Source: Pseudoalteromonas carrageenovora IAM 12662
GTDB taxonomy: Bacteria; Pseudomonadota; Gammaproteobacteria; Enterobacterales; Alteromonadaceae
Direction of reading: 5' to 3'
NCBI RefSeq assembly: GCF_900239935.1
Contig: NZ_LT965928.1
Span: forward strand, 1,803,254-1,867,253
Length of the DNA stretch: 64,000 bases
Numbering within the stretch: position 1 is the stretch's first letter; every line of letters starts with the position of its first letter. Positions 9,601-18,812 of the stretch are shown piece after piece. A model generated the notes under the pieces. It made no database searches, had not been told where the DNA came from, and saw only the letters and a program-made list of their open reading frames with translations. The translations under genes were made by a program, and so were the position numbers.

Positions 9601-12600
9601 ATGTTTAATAAAATAATAGATTGGTCTGTTAATAATAGACTCCTGATTTTGATTGCGCTGTTTGCCACAATTGTCGGCGCAATTATGGTTATACCAAAAC
9701 TAAATTTAGATGCCTTTCCTGATGTTACTAATGTTCAAGTTGCTGTAAATACTGAAGCGCCAGGACTAGCTGCTGAAGAAGTTGAACAACTCATTACGTA
9801 CCCCATTGAAGCGGTCATGTATGCCTTACCTGATGTAGAACAAGTGCGCTCAATTTCTAAAACAGGCTTGTCTGGCGTCACGGTTGTTTTCAAAGAAGGC
9901 ACCGACATTTACTTTGCAAGACAACTTGTATTTGAGCGTCTTCAAGCCGCAAAAGAACTGATACCAGAAGGTGTCGGCACACCCGAAATGGGGCCAAACA
10001 CCTCAGGGCTAGGCCAAGTATTTCAGTACCTTCTTATTTCAGATAAAGATGCAGGCTATGATGCTATGGCACTCAGGAGTCTCAATGATTGGGTAGTAAA
10101 ATTACTCGTTATGCCTGTCGATGGTGTTACTGATGTACTCTCCTTTGGAGGTATTGTTAGGCAGTACCAAGTAAATGTAGATCCATCTAAGCTTCTTTCT
10201 TATAACCTAACGCAAGAAGACGTTGTTGGTGCCCTAGATAACAACAATGCCAATGTTGGCGGATGGTATATGAACCGTGGGCAAGAGCAGCTTGTTATTA
10301 GAGGTGCAGGTTGGTTTGAAAGTGGTGACGCTGGTATTAGTAATATCAAACAAGTTCCCGTCAAAACAGTTGATGGGACAGTTGTGACGGTTTCGGATAT
10401 TGCTAAAGTTGAAATGGGCAGTGAAATTCGTCAAGGTGCTGTCACAATGACGCGCAAAACCGAAGACGGTAAAGTCGAAAATTTAGGTGAAGTTGTCTCT
10501 GGCATTGTCTTAAAACGCATGGGGTCTAATACTAAAGCCACCATTGATGGTATCAATGCAAGAATCCCATTAATTAATCAAGCATTGCCTAAAGGTGTTC
10601 GCTTTGAACCATTTTATGATCAGGCTGATTTGATTGAAAAAGCCGTTGATACAGTAGTTGATGCACTATTACTAGCATTTATTTTCATCTGTATTGTATT
10701 AGCACTATTTTTAATGAATATACGTGCAACCTTCCTTGTCCTAATATCTATTCCAATTTCAATTGGTATCGCGTTAATGATCATGGCTTGGTGGGGCATT
10801 TCTGCAAACCTTATGTCATTGGGTGGCATTGCCGTAGCCATTGGTATGCTAGTTGATGGTTCAGTCGTGATGGTTGAAAACATGTTTAAGCATTTAAATA
10901 GACCAGACTCTACCCATTTAAAAACTGTAAAAGAAAGAGTGCCTAGTGCTGATACTGATCCACATGATGTAGAACAAGATGAGCATGGTATTAAGTTACG
11001 TCTTCAAAATGCGGGTAAAGAAGTGGCTCGTCCCGTATTTTTTGCAGCTTCTATTATTTTAGTCGTATTTACGCCTTTATTTAGCTTTGAAGGTGTTGAG
11101 GCAAAGTTATTTCAACCTATGGCAATAAGCATCATTTTAGCTGTTATATCTGCTATTGTGGTTGCGTTGTTTGTTGTACCCGCTTTAGCTACTTATTTAT
11201 TTAAGTCAGGTGTAAAAGAGAGGGAAAGCTTTGTTCTTAGGCCATTAGACAAACTCTACAGAAAAGGGCTTACATTCGCACTAAAACGCACCAAATTAGT
11301 CATTTCAGCCGCACTTATATTAGTTTTCTCTGCCTTTGCATTAGTTCCATTAATTGGTACTGAATTTGTACCTGAGTTAGAAGAAGGGACGATAAACTTA
11401 AGAGCAACGCTTGCACCTTCTTCCAGTTTAGATACCGCGCTCACTGTGGCACCAATTCTAGAAGAAAAACTAATGGCTTTCCCTGAAGTAACCTATGCAT
11501 TAAGCCGAATTGGTCGAGCAGAAATAGGTGGAGACCCAGAGCCTGTGAATAACATCGAAATTTACATAGGGTTGAAGCCTGTTTCTGAGTGGACCAGTGC
11601 ATCTAATCGATATGAACTTCAAGGAAAAATGGAGAGATCTTTAGAAGAATTCCCTGGGTTGCTACTCAACTTTTCTCAACCTATTGCGACTCGTGTCGAT
11701 GAGCTACTATCTGGTGTTAAGGCTCAGTTGGCGATAAAGTTGTTTGGGCCTGAACTTGAGGTACTGGCGGCTAAAGGTCAAGAAATAGAAACAGCAATTA
11801 AAAACATTGAAGGTGCAAGGGATGTTGCATTGGAGCAAATTGCTGGTGAAGCGCAATTGGTGATAAGTCCTAACAGGCAAGAACTATCGCGCTTTGGATT
11901 GTCTGTGAGTGACATAATGGAGGTTGTGCGTGATGGTATTGGTGGTGTTGAAGCCGGACAAATAATCAATGGTAATGAACGTTATGATATTTACGTTCGC
12001 ATAGAGGAAGAGTACCGAAGTAACAAAGAAGCTATTGCTGATATTCGGCTTCAATCACCTACTGGTGCTTGGGTGCGACTGGGTGACGTAGCCTCAGTCT
12101 CATTTGAGTCAGGCCCACCACAAGTTAGACGCGATGATGTACAACGAAGAGTCGTTATCCAAGCAAATGTACAAAATCGAGATATGGGAAGCGTGGTTGC
12201 CGATATCAGAACGGTAATTGCTGAAAAGGTTGACTTACCTTCAGGTTATTCTGTTTCGATTGGCGGCCAGTTCGAAAGTCAAAAACGTGCTCAAAATAGG
12301 TTAGCTATAGTTGTACCTTTATCGTTAGCACTAATCGCACTACTACTTTACTTTGCCTTTGGTTCTGTTGGTCAAGCTATGCTGATATTGGTCAACGTGC
12401 CGCTTGCTGTAATTGGCGGAGTTTTCTCCTTATATTTATCTGGACAATACTTGTCTGTACCAAGCTCCGTTGGCTTTATTACCTTATTTGGTGTAGCGGT
12501 ATTGAATGGGGTCGTTATGGTAGAAAGTATCAACCAACGTATTAAAGACGGTCTAGAAGCATCTAAAGCCGTTTTTGAAGGCGCTACTTCAAGATTAAGA

Positions 12601-12801
12601 CCTGTACTTATGACTGCTATAACATCAGCTTTAGGTTTGATACCGATGTTAATGTCTAATGGTGTTGGTGCAGAAATACAGCGCCCCTTAGCGAGTGTTA
12701 TTGTTGGCGGCTTGGTAACTGCAACACTGTTAACATTATTTGTTTTACCTGTTTTATATCGCTGGTTTTCAGAGAAAAAAATAAAAGAGCTATCCAGATA
12801 A
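9601..12801 (+). CDS. Heavy-metal efflux RND pump, CzcA/CusA family
   Basis: Complete 1066-aa inner-membrane RND pump. Landmarks in order: N-terminal TM1 then DAFPDVTNVQVAVNTEAPG, the porter domain, a TM2-TM6 block from about residue 345, GMLVDGSVVMVENMFKHL in TM4 with the conserved Asp, an insertion of about 35 acidic/His residues (SADTDPHDVEQDEHG) in the cytosolic loop after TM4, the second porter half (EFVPELEEGTINLRATLAPS) and the last TM block with GVAVLNGVVMVESINQR. The TM4 motif differs from the DFGLIVDGA form of the pump at 1-2828, suggesting a different subfamily and possibly a different metal range. AGGAGC precedes the ATG. Last gene of the rightward operon. Confidence 0.95.
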   Translation: MFNKIIDWSVNNRLLILIALFATIVGAIMVIPKLNLDAFPDVTNVQVAVNTEAPGLAAEEVEQLITYPIEAVMYALPDVEQVRSISKTGLSGVTVVFKEGTDIYFARQLVFERLQAAKELIPEGVGTPEMGPNTSGLGQVFQYLLISDKDAGYDAMALRSLNDWVVKLLVMPVDGVTDVLSFGGIVRQYQVNVDPSKLLSYNLTQEDVVGALDNNNANVGGWYMNRGQEQLVIRGAGWFESGDAGISNIKQVPVKTVDGTVVTVSDIAKVEMGSEIRQGAVTMTRKTEDGKVENLGEVVSGIVLKRMGSNTKATIDGINARIPLINQALPKGVRFEPFYDQADLIEKAVDTVVDALLLAFIFICIVLALFLMNIRATFLVLISIPISIGIALMIMAWWGISANLMSLGGIAVAIGMLVDGSVVMVENMFKHLNRPDSTHLKTVKERVPSADTDPHDVEQDEHGIKLRLQNAGKEVARPVFFAASIILVVFTPLFSFEGVEAKLFQPMAISIILAVISAIVVALFVVPALATYLFKSGVKERESFVLRPLDKLYRKGLTFALKRTKLVISAALILVFSAFALVPLIGTEFVPELEEGTINLRATLAPSSSLDTALTVAPILEEKLMAFPEVTYALSRIGRAEIGGDPEPVNNIEIYIGLKPVSEWTSASNRYELQGKMERSLEEFPGLLLNFSQPIATRVDELLSGVKAQLAIKLFGPELEVLAAKGQEIETAIKNIEGARDVALEQIAGEAQLVISPNRQELSRFGLSVSDIMEVVRDGIGGVEAGQIINGNERYDIYVRIEEEYRSNKEAIADIRLQSPTGAWVRLGDVASVSFESGPPQVRRDDVQRRVVIQANVQNRDMGSVVADIRTVIAEKVDLPSGYSVSIGGQFESQKRAQNRLAIVVPLSLALIALLLYFAFGSVGQAMLILVNVPLAVIGGVFSLYLSGQYLSVPSSVGFITLFGVAVLNGVVMVESINQRIKDGLEASKAVFEGATSRLRPVLMTAITSALGLIPMLMSNGVGAEIQRPLASVIVGGLVTATLLTLFVLPVLYRWFSEKKIKELSR

Positions 12802-12817
12802 AATGACTGTGAACTCT

Positions 12818-12851
12818 AACCCCACGCTAAAGTCACGTTTAGCGTGGGGTT
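12818..12851 (+). terminator. Hairpin terminator after the rightward metal operon
   Basis: A perfect 14-bp inverted repeat (AACCCCACGCTAAA and its complement, 6-base loop) lies 16 bp after the pump stop codon. It has no strong T-run, so it may be rho-assisted or act as a 3' end stabiliser. Confidence 0.65.
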
Positions 12852-13156
12852 ATTGAGTAGATGAATGAAAAGAAAGATTAGATTTAACAATAAACTAATA
12901 GTCATGACTGCTTTGTCGGAATATTTGTCGTTAAACAGGCCAAAGCTAACTTCCGCTTTCGTATCTTTGCAGTCTTAATCTTTATGTGTCTCAAGGTCGG
13001 CTTATGGCACAGAGCCGTCCTTCGGCTCTAACTCATTTATGTCCAAAAACGAGCTAGAGCGACTATCCGCTGTACGCTGTACGCTTATAGCGATTTGCCA
13101 GATGAAACCTAAGCCTAATCATTAAAACTCTATGGAGTGATGTGAATCACTACAAA
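12852..13156. other. Gene-free junction between metal island and defence-like island
   Basis: About 300 bp without a convincing gene. It contains a small hairpin (AGAGCCG...CGGCTCT, about 13012-13030) and a short tandem duplication (CTGTACG twice, about 13070-13085). I see no integrase, tRNA end or clear attachment site. Confidence 0.5.
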
Positions 13157-14545
13157 TTACCCTATAACAAAAGCCTCAATAACACGCTCTCTAAACCCAC
13201 CAAAGGCTTGTAAAAAACTTGCTTCTTTAGGTTCAGTTTTCAGCTGGTTTGATCCATTTAAGCCCCACGAAAATAATAAATCATCAATTTCAGCAATCGG
13301 CTGACTATCGGGCCGCGTAGAGCTTGTCTTTTTATGAGTCTCTGTTCCAAAATACTCATTAGCTATGGCGTTATTTCTTATCAATACGCAAGTGTCGGGT
13401 AGCTCTTGGTCAATTCTATTTGCAAAAGTGCTTAGTGTTTCTTCGGCGAGGGTAAATAACCAAGCCTCTTGGTTAGGGGAACTATTTACTCTTAATATTC
13501 GTCCTAAAACTTGTCTGAAATAAAGTTCGGTTTTAACTCTGCTTAAATGACAGCACACTTGCAGCCTTGGTATGTCAGTACCTTCCGATACCATACCAAC
13601 GCTTACAATCCATTGTGTGTTGCTAAAGCGAAAAAGACTGATTCTCTCGCCAGCATCGCTTTCTTTATAAGTAACTATGGTTGCTGATTGATGGAAAAGA
13701 TCGGTGAGTACAGTCACTATTTGCTCTGCATGTTCAACAGAAGAGGCAACAATTAACCCTGCGGCATTGCTATTCTGCTGCCTAATAGAAGCAAGTTTAC
13801 TTACCCCTTGAGCAACAATGTAATTAATGACAGCTTCGTGCTTAATTAGATCTTGGTAGGAAATCGATGGATCTTTTAGCAAAGACTTTAATGAGTTATA
13901 GGTTTTAGTTTCTTGTTTTGTGGTTGTTACCGAAATCTCTTCATTATCAATTAAAACAATTTTGGGGTTACGGCAAACGCCATCATTAACCGCCTGTTGC
14001 AGCGAGTAAGTGTAATTACATATTATTTTATTATCAGGGTCGCTATAAGTCGCCAGCGCAATTGGGAGAAGGTCAGAGCGCCAAGGTGTGCCTGTTAAAG
14101 CCAGCGTGAAAGCAGCGTGGTGTTGAATGTTTTTAACAATATCTTGCCCCCATACATTGGCATCCTCAATGCTCGAACCAGCACAATGGTGTATTTCATC
14201 AAACACCACTAACACACGGTTGTTCTTTAATAGCTTCCAGTAGTCGTCATTAAAAAAGCGCATATTTTGATAAGTATACGAGCAACCAACTGAGCCAATA
14301 ATACCGTCAAAATTACAGTTTAACCGTTTAGCAAATGTCTTTCTAATACCATTGGCCACCTCACTAGAGGGTGAAAAACAAATCACAAAGTCTATTTGCT
14401 TAGTTTCAAATAAATACGCTGCAACTTCTGCTGCCAATACGGTTTTACCGGCCCCTGGTGTAGCTAAACAAAAAAAGTGCTTATTACTTTGGGAGTAATG
14501 CTTTTTAACTGCCGATAAGCAGGCTGCTTGCCAACCTCTTAACAT
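13157..14545 (-). CDS. DEAD/DEAH-box superfamily 2 helicase
   Basis: A 462-aa ATP-dependent nucleic acid helicase or translocase. Visible motifs: Q-like start MLRGWQAACL, Walker A TPGAGKT (about residues 29-35), motif II DEIH (116-119), motif III ALTGTPWRSD, and motifs V/VI in SEGTDIPRLQVCCHLSRVKTELYFRQVLGRILRV. This is the SSL2/type III restriction helicase-like layout, but no nuclease or methylase domain is fused. The ATG lies inside the end of the upstream 194-aa gene (7-bp overlap), so the two are translationally coupled. A divergent XRE regulator gene stands beyond. A defence role is plausible by context only. Confidence 0.85.
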   Translation of the reverse strand: MLRGWQAACLSAVKKHYSQSNKHFFCLATPGAGKTVLAAEVAAYLFETKQIDFVICFSPSSEVANGIRKTFAKRLNCNFDGIIGSVGCSYTYQNMRFFNDDYWKLLKNNRVLVVFDEIHHCAGSSIEDANVWGQDIVKNIQHHAAFTLALTGTPWRSDLLPIALATYSDPDNKIICNYTYSLQQAVNDGVCRNPKIVLIDNEEISVTTTKQETKTYNSLKSLLKDPSISYQDLIKHEAVINYIVAQGVSKLASIRQQNSNAAGLIVASSVEHAEQIVTVLTDLFHQSATIVTYKESDAGERISLFRFSNTQWIVSVGMVSEGTDIPRLQVCCHLSRVKTELYFRQVLGRILRVNSSPNQEAWLFTLAEETLSTFANRIDQELPDTCVLIRNNAIANEYFGTETHKKTSSTRPDSQPIAEIDDLLFSWGLNGSNQLKTEPKEASFLQAFGGFRERVIEAFVIG

Positions 14546-15123
14546 GGTTGTTTTTCTGTTATTTTATTACCCAATAAAGTCTGCAAAGCGTTTATTTTGC
14601 CAAGTAATTTAATCGACTTTTCCTTTGCTTGAGTGTGATGCAGCTGCAACTGTTCTTGCAGCTTAGGGTAGCGTGCAGAAAGGCGCTGATACTCTTTAGC
14701 TTCTTCAAGCAAAGTACTCAAATCAATCTCGTATGTTAATAAATCTTTTTTAAGTTCTTCTTGGTACTCAATAACTTTAACAGTTTCGGTCGAAATATCA
14801 GGAGCGCCAATATTTGCAGTATCTATTTGTTTTACTTTACCTCGCCTAGAAGTAGGAACGATTTCTAAACTTGAAAAAAGCTCTGTTGTTGAATATATAA
14901 CCTCCTTAGCTCCCTTGTTTAATTTATTGGTTCGTCTTAAGAGTCCATTTGCAACATTGCGAGTTAATTGACGATATACAAACTTTCGGGTTTCTACTGC
15001 ATCGGTAAACTCAGATTTTTCACGCAATAAAGCCTCTTTCGCTTGCGTCACAGTGAAATCATTCATCTGTTTGATTACCAAAAGAAAATGTAAAAATACA
15101 TTCATATTCGCTTTTTTACTCAT
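14539..15123 (-). CDS. Unknown protein coupled to the helicase; winged-helix-like N-terminus and coiled coil
   Basis: 194 aa, not recognised. The N-terminal half (about 1-85) has the helix-helix-hairpin rhythm of a winged-helix domain (NDFTVTQAKEALLREKSEF, then RQLTRNVANGLLRRTNKL), ending in a strand (KEVIYSTTELF). The C-terminal half (about 110-190) is strongly helical and heptad-like (EEAKEYQRLSARYPKLQEQL), a probable coiled coil for dimerisation. AAGG lies 8 bases before the start. Its stop overlaps the helicase start, so it probably works with that helicase, perhaps as a DNA-binding specificity or control subunit. Function inferred only from context. Confidence 0.65.
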   Translation of the reverse strand: MSKKANMNVFLHFLLVIKQMNDFTVTQAKEALLREKSEFTDAVETRKFVYRQLTRNVANGLLRRTNKLNKGAKEVIYSTTELFSSLEIVPTSRRGKVKQIDTANIGAPDISTETVKVIEYQEELKKDLLTYEIDLSTLLEEAKEYQRLSARYPKLQEQLQLHHTQAKEKSIKLLGKINALQTLLGNKITEKQPC

Positions 15124-15228
15124 TGCTAAACCTTACTACTCACCATAAACTTAGGATTCCTAAGTATACATGCTCATGTAAAAACTAGACAATCATTTAA
15201 ATGTGAGAGTTACCAAGATGAAGCAACG

Positions 15229-15534
15229 GTGCAGGTTAAATCCTTTTTTACAGAGCGTCTTAAAGAGGCTCGAAAACGAATGAAAATAAGCCAAAAAGAG
15301 TTAGGTATTAAAATGGGGATGGATCCAAGTTCAGCCAGTGGCAGAATGAACCATTACGAAACGGGTCGCCATATGCCCGACTTAACTACTTTAAAAAAGC
15401 TAGCAACCGAGCTAAATGTTCCCGTAAATTACTTTTTTTGTGAATCAGAGGAAAGCGCAACTTTGGCATGTTTAATCGAAAAGCTTGATGATGAAGGTAA
15501 GCGTAAGCTAATTCAACTACTTGAATCACAATAG
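15229..15534 (+). CDS. XRE-family helix-turn-helix transcriptional regulator
   Basis: 101-aa small repressor. The HTH_3 fold occupies residues about 6-70: FFTERLKEARKRMKISQKEL, the recognition helix region SASGRMNHYETGRHMP, then LKKLATELNVPVNYFF. The C-terminal tail (LIEKLDDEGKRKLIQLLE) is a typical oligomerisation helix of these proteins. The start is GTG 15229, since the nearby ATGs are out of frame; the ribosome site is weak. It is divergent from the helicase pair, with about 105 bp between, and is the likely local regulator of that pair and of itself. Confidence 0.85.
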   Translation: MQVKSFFTERLKEARKRMKISQKELGIKMGMDPSSASGRMNHYETGRHMPDLTTLKKLATELNVPVNYFFCESEESATLACLIEKLDDEGKRKLIQLLESQ

Positions 15535-15609
15535 TATTTTCTAATCTGGTTTAATCAAGGTTATAAAATTTAAAAGTAGCCATATGGGGGCTTCATTCCT
15601 ATAAGTTTT

Positions 15610-16899
15610 TTAAATTCTAAAGCGGTTACGCAGACCAAGCCCAACTAAGAATAGAAATAAAAATGACGAGCTGGCGTAAGCATAGCTATAAAGATAAAAG
15701 TTCTCAGGTAATTGCTTTTCAAATAGCACTTGCGCACTGTGCCCTCTAGCTTCCTTTGATATCGATAAAAAAGGAGTTATTGTAGCGATAGATAAAGTTG
15801 CAGCCGGCTTGTAAGCACTTTTTATCTCAATATCTGACTTTGAAATTATATATGAATTAAAAAGAAGAAAAGATATAACTAGGAGCAGCAGGGGGCGCAT
15901 TATACTTTGCCCATAGTTACTGGTAACAGAATAAATTATATCCATAACTGACTGTACAATATTGAGCCTACCCCATCTTTTAGCTCTAAGTTCATCCGCA
16001 TGAAAAGCCAAAGCCATATCATGACTCTTATTTTGTTCTGCAAGCTCTTTAAGTCTACATAGGCGTCCAATATCGAGTGTGTCAGTAACTTTTTTTATTG
16101 GAGTAAAAAATACCTTTTTACGGTTTAGGGTGTATATCATAGAGGTTAAGTCAGTATGATGGTTGAGCTTCGTACTTCTCAAATCTGGAACACACTTAAA
16201 GTGTCCACTAATATTAAAATCTTTTTCAAATACACTTCCTTTGAAAGACAGAGTTATTACTTTCTTTGCATCAAGTTCATCAAAGTCGAAGGTGTCTGTA
16301 CAGTTTATATACTCAAAATAAACCTCTTTGCATAAGAATTTAGTATTTTTAAAGTGCGTACCGCCAGCAAAAGTTGAATGATCAAAACCTACAACTTCGT
16401 GAAATGTAGTACTTGGGAAGTAAGCCAGCATTTCAAAATGCGAAAAAGTGAATAGTGTATTTCCTTTGAAATTACAATCACTAAAAACTATTGAGTTTTG
16501 AAACTCAGCGTTGTAAAAAGACGCAATACAATTGAACGTAATACCATTGAAGGAGGCATTTTGGGAAAATATAGCTTTTGAAAAATCAGCTGTTCCATTA
16601 AAAGTACCATTGTCGAATATTGCAGGAATATTAAATTCAGTATTTGAAAAATCAGCTAAATGAGGGAACGTGTAGTTAACGAATGTTAGAGCTGAAAAAT
16701 CACCTTCTGCATTTGCTTTTAATAAAACTTTATTATTGGGAGCGATTTGTAGCAAGTCGGGTATTGCGAATCTCACGCCACTAAAGTCAACACCTATGTC
16801 CGGATTTTTCTTTGCCCACACATTCCAAGCATCTTTCCCCTGAAGCCATAGAGCTACACTAGCTTCTTTGCTTAATAAGTTTGGTTTTTTAAATTCCAT
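15610..16899 (-). CDS. Pentapeptide-repeat protein with C-terminal membrane segments
   Basis: About 429 aa, starting at ATG 16899 (the open frame begins three codons earlier at TTG). Residues about 20-240 form a degenerate pentapeptide-repeat solenoid with an aromatic or hydrophobic residue every fifth position (FSNTEFNIPAIFDNGTFNGT, then ADFSKAIFSQNASF and so on). The C-terminal third has a short helical linker (LCRLKELAEQNKSHDMALAF), a hydrophobic segment (PLLLLVISFLLF), a loop and a last TM (SSSFLFLFLVGLGL). This resembles membrane-anchored pentapeptide proteins of unknown function. It stands alone, convergent to the XRE gene and divergent from hsdM. Confidence 0.8.
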   Translation of the reverse strand: MEFKKPNLLSKEASVALWLQGKDAWNVWAKKNPDIGVDFSGVRFAIPDLLQIAPNNKVLLKANAEGDFSALTFVNYTFPHLADFSNTEFNIPAIFDNGTFNGTADFSKAIFSQNASFNGITFNCIASFYNAEFQNSIVFSDCNFKGNTLFTFSHFEMLAYFPSTTFHEVVGFDHSTFAGGTHFKNTKFLCKEVYFEYINCTDTFDFDELDAKKVITLSFKGSVFEKDFNISGHFKCVPDLRSTKLNHHTDLTSMIYTLNRKKVFFTPIKKVTDTLDIGRLCRLKELAEQNKSHDMALAFHADELRAKRWGRLNIVQSVMDIIYSVTSNYGQSIMRPLLLLVISFLLFNSYIISKSDIEIKSAYKPAATLSIATITPFLSISKEARGHSAQVLFEKQLPENFYLYSYAYASSSFLFLFLVGLGLRNRFRI

Positions 16900-17156
16900 T
16901 TTTAACAATACCCGTTAAAGTAAACCCAGCCCTATGTTTTATCATAAGTAAAAAGCTATTTCATTTTTTAGTGTTTAGCAGAGGCGGAGTTAATCCAAAA
17001 CACCTTAATAATCCTCTTCGTAATTATCGTTGCTTAGTTAGTGCTTTAAACCTAATTTTAATACCAATTTATTACTAAATAACACTCAAAAAACCACGTC
17101 CTTTGCGGTATGATAAGCTAATAATTTATATTGATATTCTTGCAAAGAGAGACCAC

Positions 17157-18812
17157 ATGGACGCTGCATCAAAAAAGCCTGCAACTAAAAAAGCCACAAA
17201 AAAAACACAAGTCGGGTTTGAAGAGTCCCTTTGGGATGCCGCCAATAAACTGCGTGGCAGTGTTGAATCAGCCGAATATAAGCACATTGTTTTAAGTTTA
17301 ATCTTTCTTAAATTTATTAGTGACAAGTTTGAAGGGCGTAAAAAAGCCATTATTGCCGAGTACGGTGATGAATACATCGACATGGTTGACTTTTACGCGA
17401 TGGATAACGTGTTTTACCTACCAGAAGACGCACGCTGGTCATATATTCAAGCCAACGCCAAGCAAGGCGATATTGCCGTTAAAATAGATACCGCACTGAA
17501 CGCGGTCGAAAAAAACAATAAATCACTCGCGGGCGCATTGCCCGATAACTACTTTTCACGCTTAGGGCTTGATTCCAGTAAGCTCTCAGCGCTTATCGAT
17601 ACCATTAATAATATCGACACCATTGCCAACCAAAACGAAAAAACAGAAGAAGACTTAGTTGGCCGTGTGTACGAATACTTTTTAGGTAAATTTGCTGCAT
17701 CTGAAGGCAAAGGCGGGGGCGAGTTCTATACGCCTAAGTCAATTGTTACCCTTATTGCCGATATGATAGAGCCATTCGAAGGTAAAATTTACGACCCATG
17801 TTGTGGCTCGGGCGGTATGTTTGTGCAATCCCTCAAGTTTATTAATAGCCATAATGGCAACCAAAAAAACATATCTATTTACGGGCAAGAGTACACCAAC
17901 ACCACTTATAAACTGGCAAAAATGAACTTAGCTGTGCGTGGTATTTCGGGCAACTTAGGCGATGTAGCAGGCGACACCTTTTTTAAAGACCAACACCCCG
18001 ACCTAAAAGCCGATTACATTATGGCAAACCCACCGTTTAACCAAAAACAGTGGCGCGCCGATAACGAGCTAGTCGACGATGCCCGCTGGGCAGGTTACCC
18101 AACACCGCCTACCGGTAATGCCAACTATGCGTGGATCATGCATATGATCTCAAAATTGAGCGAGCATGGCACCGCAGGCTTTGTACTGGCTAATGGCTCA
18201 ATGAGTTCTAACACCAGTGGCGAGGGCGATATTCGCCAAAAAATAATCGAAAACGATTTAGTCGATTGTATGATAGCCCTACCAGGGCAGTTGTTTTACA
18301 CCACACAAATTCCGGTGTGTTTATGGTTTATAAGTAAAGATAAACGCGGTAATAACGAAAAAGGCCTACTAAAGCGCCGCGACCGCCAAGGCGAAACCCT
18401 ATTTATAGACGCTCGCGAAATGGGCTCTATGGTTAACCGTACTCTAAAAGAACTCACCAACGACGACATAGCCAAAATAACCGAAACCTACCATATATGG
18501 CGAGGTGAAGAGCTTGTCACTGAAGGTGCGAAGCCAGAAAGCGCACAAAAAGAGCAAAGCGCCAATAAAGAGCAAGAGTACCAAGATATCGCCGGTTACT
18601 GTAAATCAGCCACCCTTGCCGATATTAAAGCAAACGACTACGTACTAACCCCCGGGCGCTACGTCGGCGCTGCTGACATTGCAGACGATGGTATCCCGTT
18701 CGAAACTAAAATGACTGAACTTAGCAAAACGCTTTACAGCCAAATGAGTCAAGCGGAAGAGCTTGATAAAGCCATCCGTAAAAACTTGGAGGCGCTGGGT
18801 TATGGGGAGTAA
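17157..18812 (+). CDS. hsdM: Type I restriction-modification DNA methyltransferase subunit M
   Basis: N6-adenine methyltransferase subunit of a type I R-M enzyme, 551 aa. The start is placed at ATG 17157 (MDAASKKPATKK) because AGAGAG precedes it; the open frame extends 18 codons upstream without a ribosome site. Motifs: the N-terminal HsdM helical domain (GFEESLWDAANKLRGSVE and HIVLSLIFLKFISDKF), SAM-binding DPCCGSGGMF (about residue 212) and catalytic NPPF (about residue 291). The Lys/Ala-rich N-terminus is a common variable tail. It overlaps hsdS by 11 bp and begins an operon hsdM-hsdS-hsdR. Confidence 0.96.
   Translation: MDAASKKPATKKATKKTQVGFEESLWDAANKLRGSVESAEYKHIVLSLIFLKFISDKFEGRKKAIIAEYGDEYIDMVDFYAMDNVFYLPEDARWSYIQANAKQGDIAVKIDTALNAVEKNNKSLAGALPDNYFSRLGLDSSKLSALIDTINNIDTIANQNEKTEEDLVGRVYEYFLGKFAASEGKGGGEFYTPKSIVTLIADMIEPFEGKIYDPCCGSGGMFVQSLKFINSHNGNQKNISIYGQEYTNTTYKLAKMNLAVRGISGNLGDVAGDTFFKDQHPDLKADYIMANPPFNQKQWRADNELVDDARWAGYPTPPTGNANYAWIMHMISKLSEHGTAGFVLANGSMSSNTSGEGDIRQKIIENDLVDCMIALPGQLFYTTQIPVCLWFISKDKRGNNEKGLLKRRDRQGETLFIDAREMGSMVNRTLKELTNDDIAKITETYHIWRGEELVTEGAKPESAQKEQSANKEQEYQDIAGYCKSATLADIKANDYVLTPGRYVGAADIADDGIPFETKMTELSKTLYSQMSQAEELDKAIRKNLEALGYGE

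Noticed and set aside
13070..13085. Short tandem CTGTACG repeat considered as a CRISPR or attachment-site trace
   Set aside because: Only two 7-8 bp units, no spacers, no integrase and no tRNA gene next to it.
17103..17156. N-terminal extension of HsdM
   Set aside because: No ribosome site before ATG 17103, and the next ATG has AGAGAG at proper spacing and gives a normal-length HsdM.
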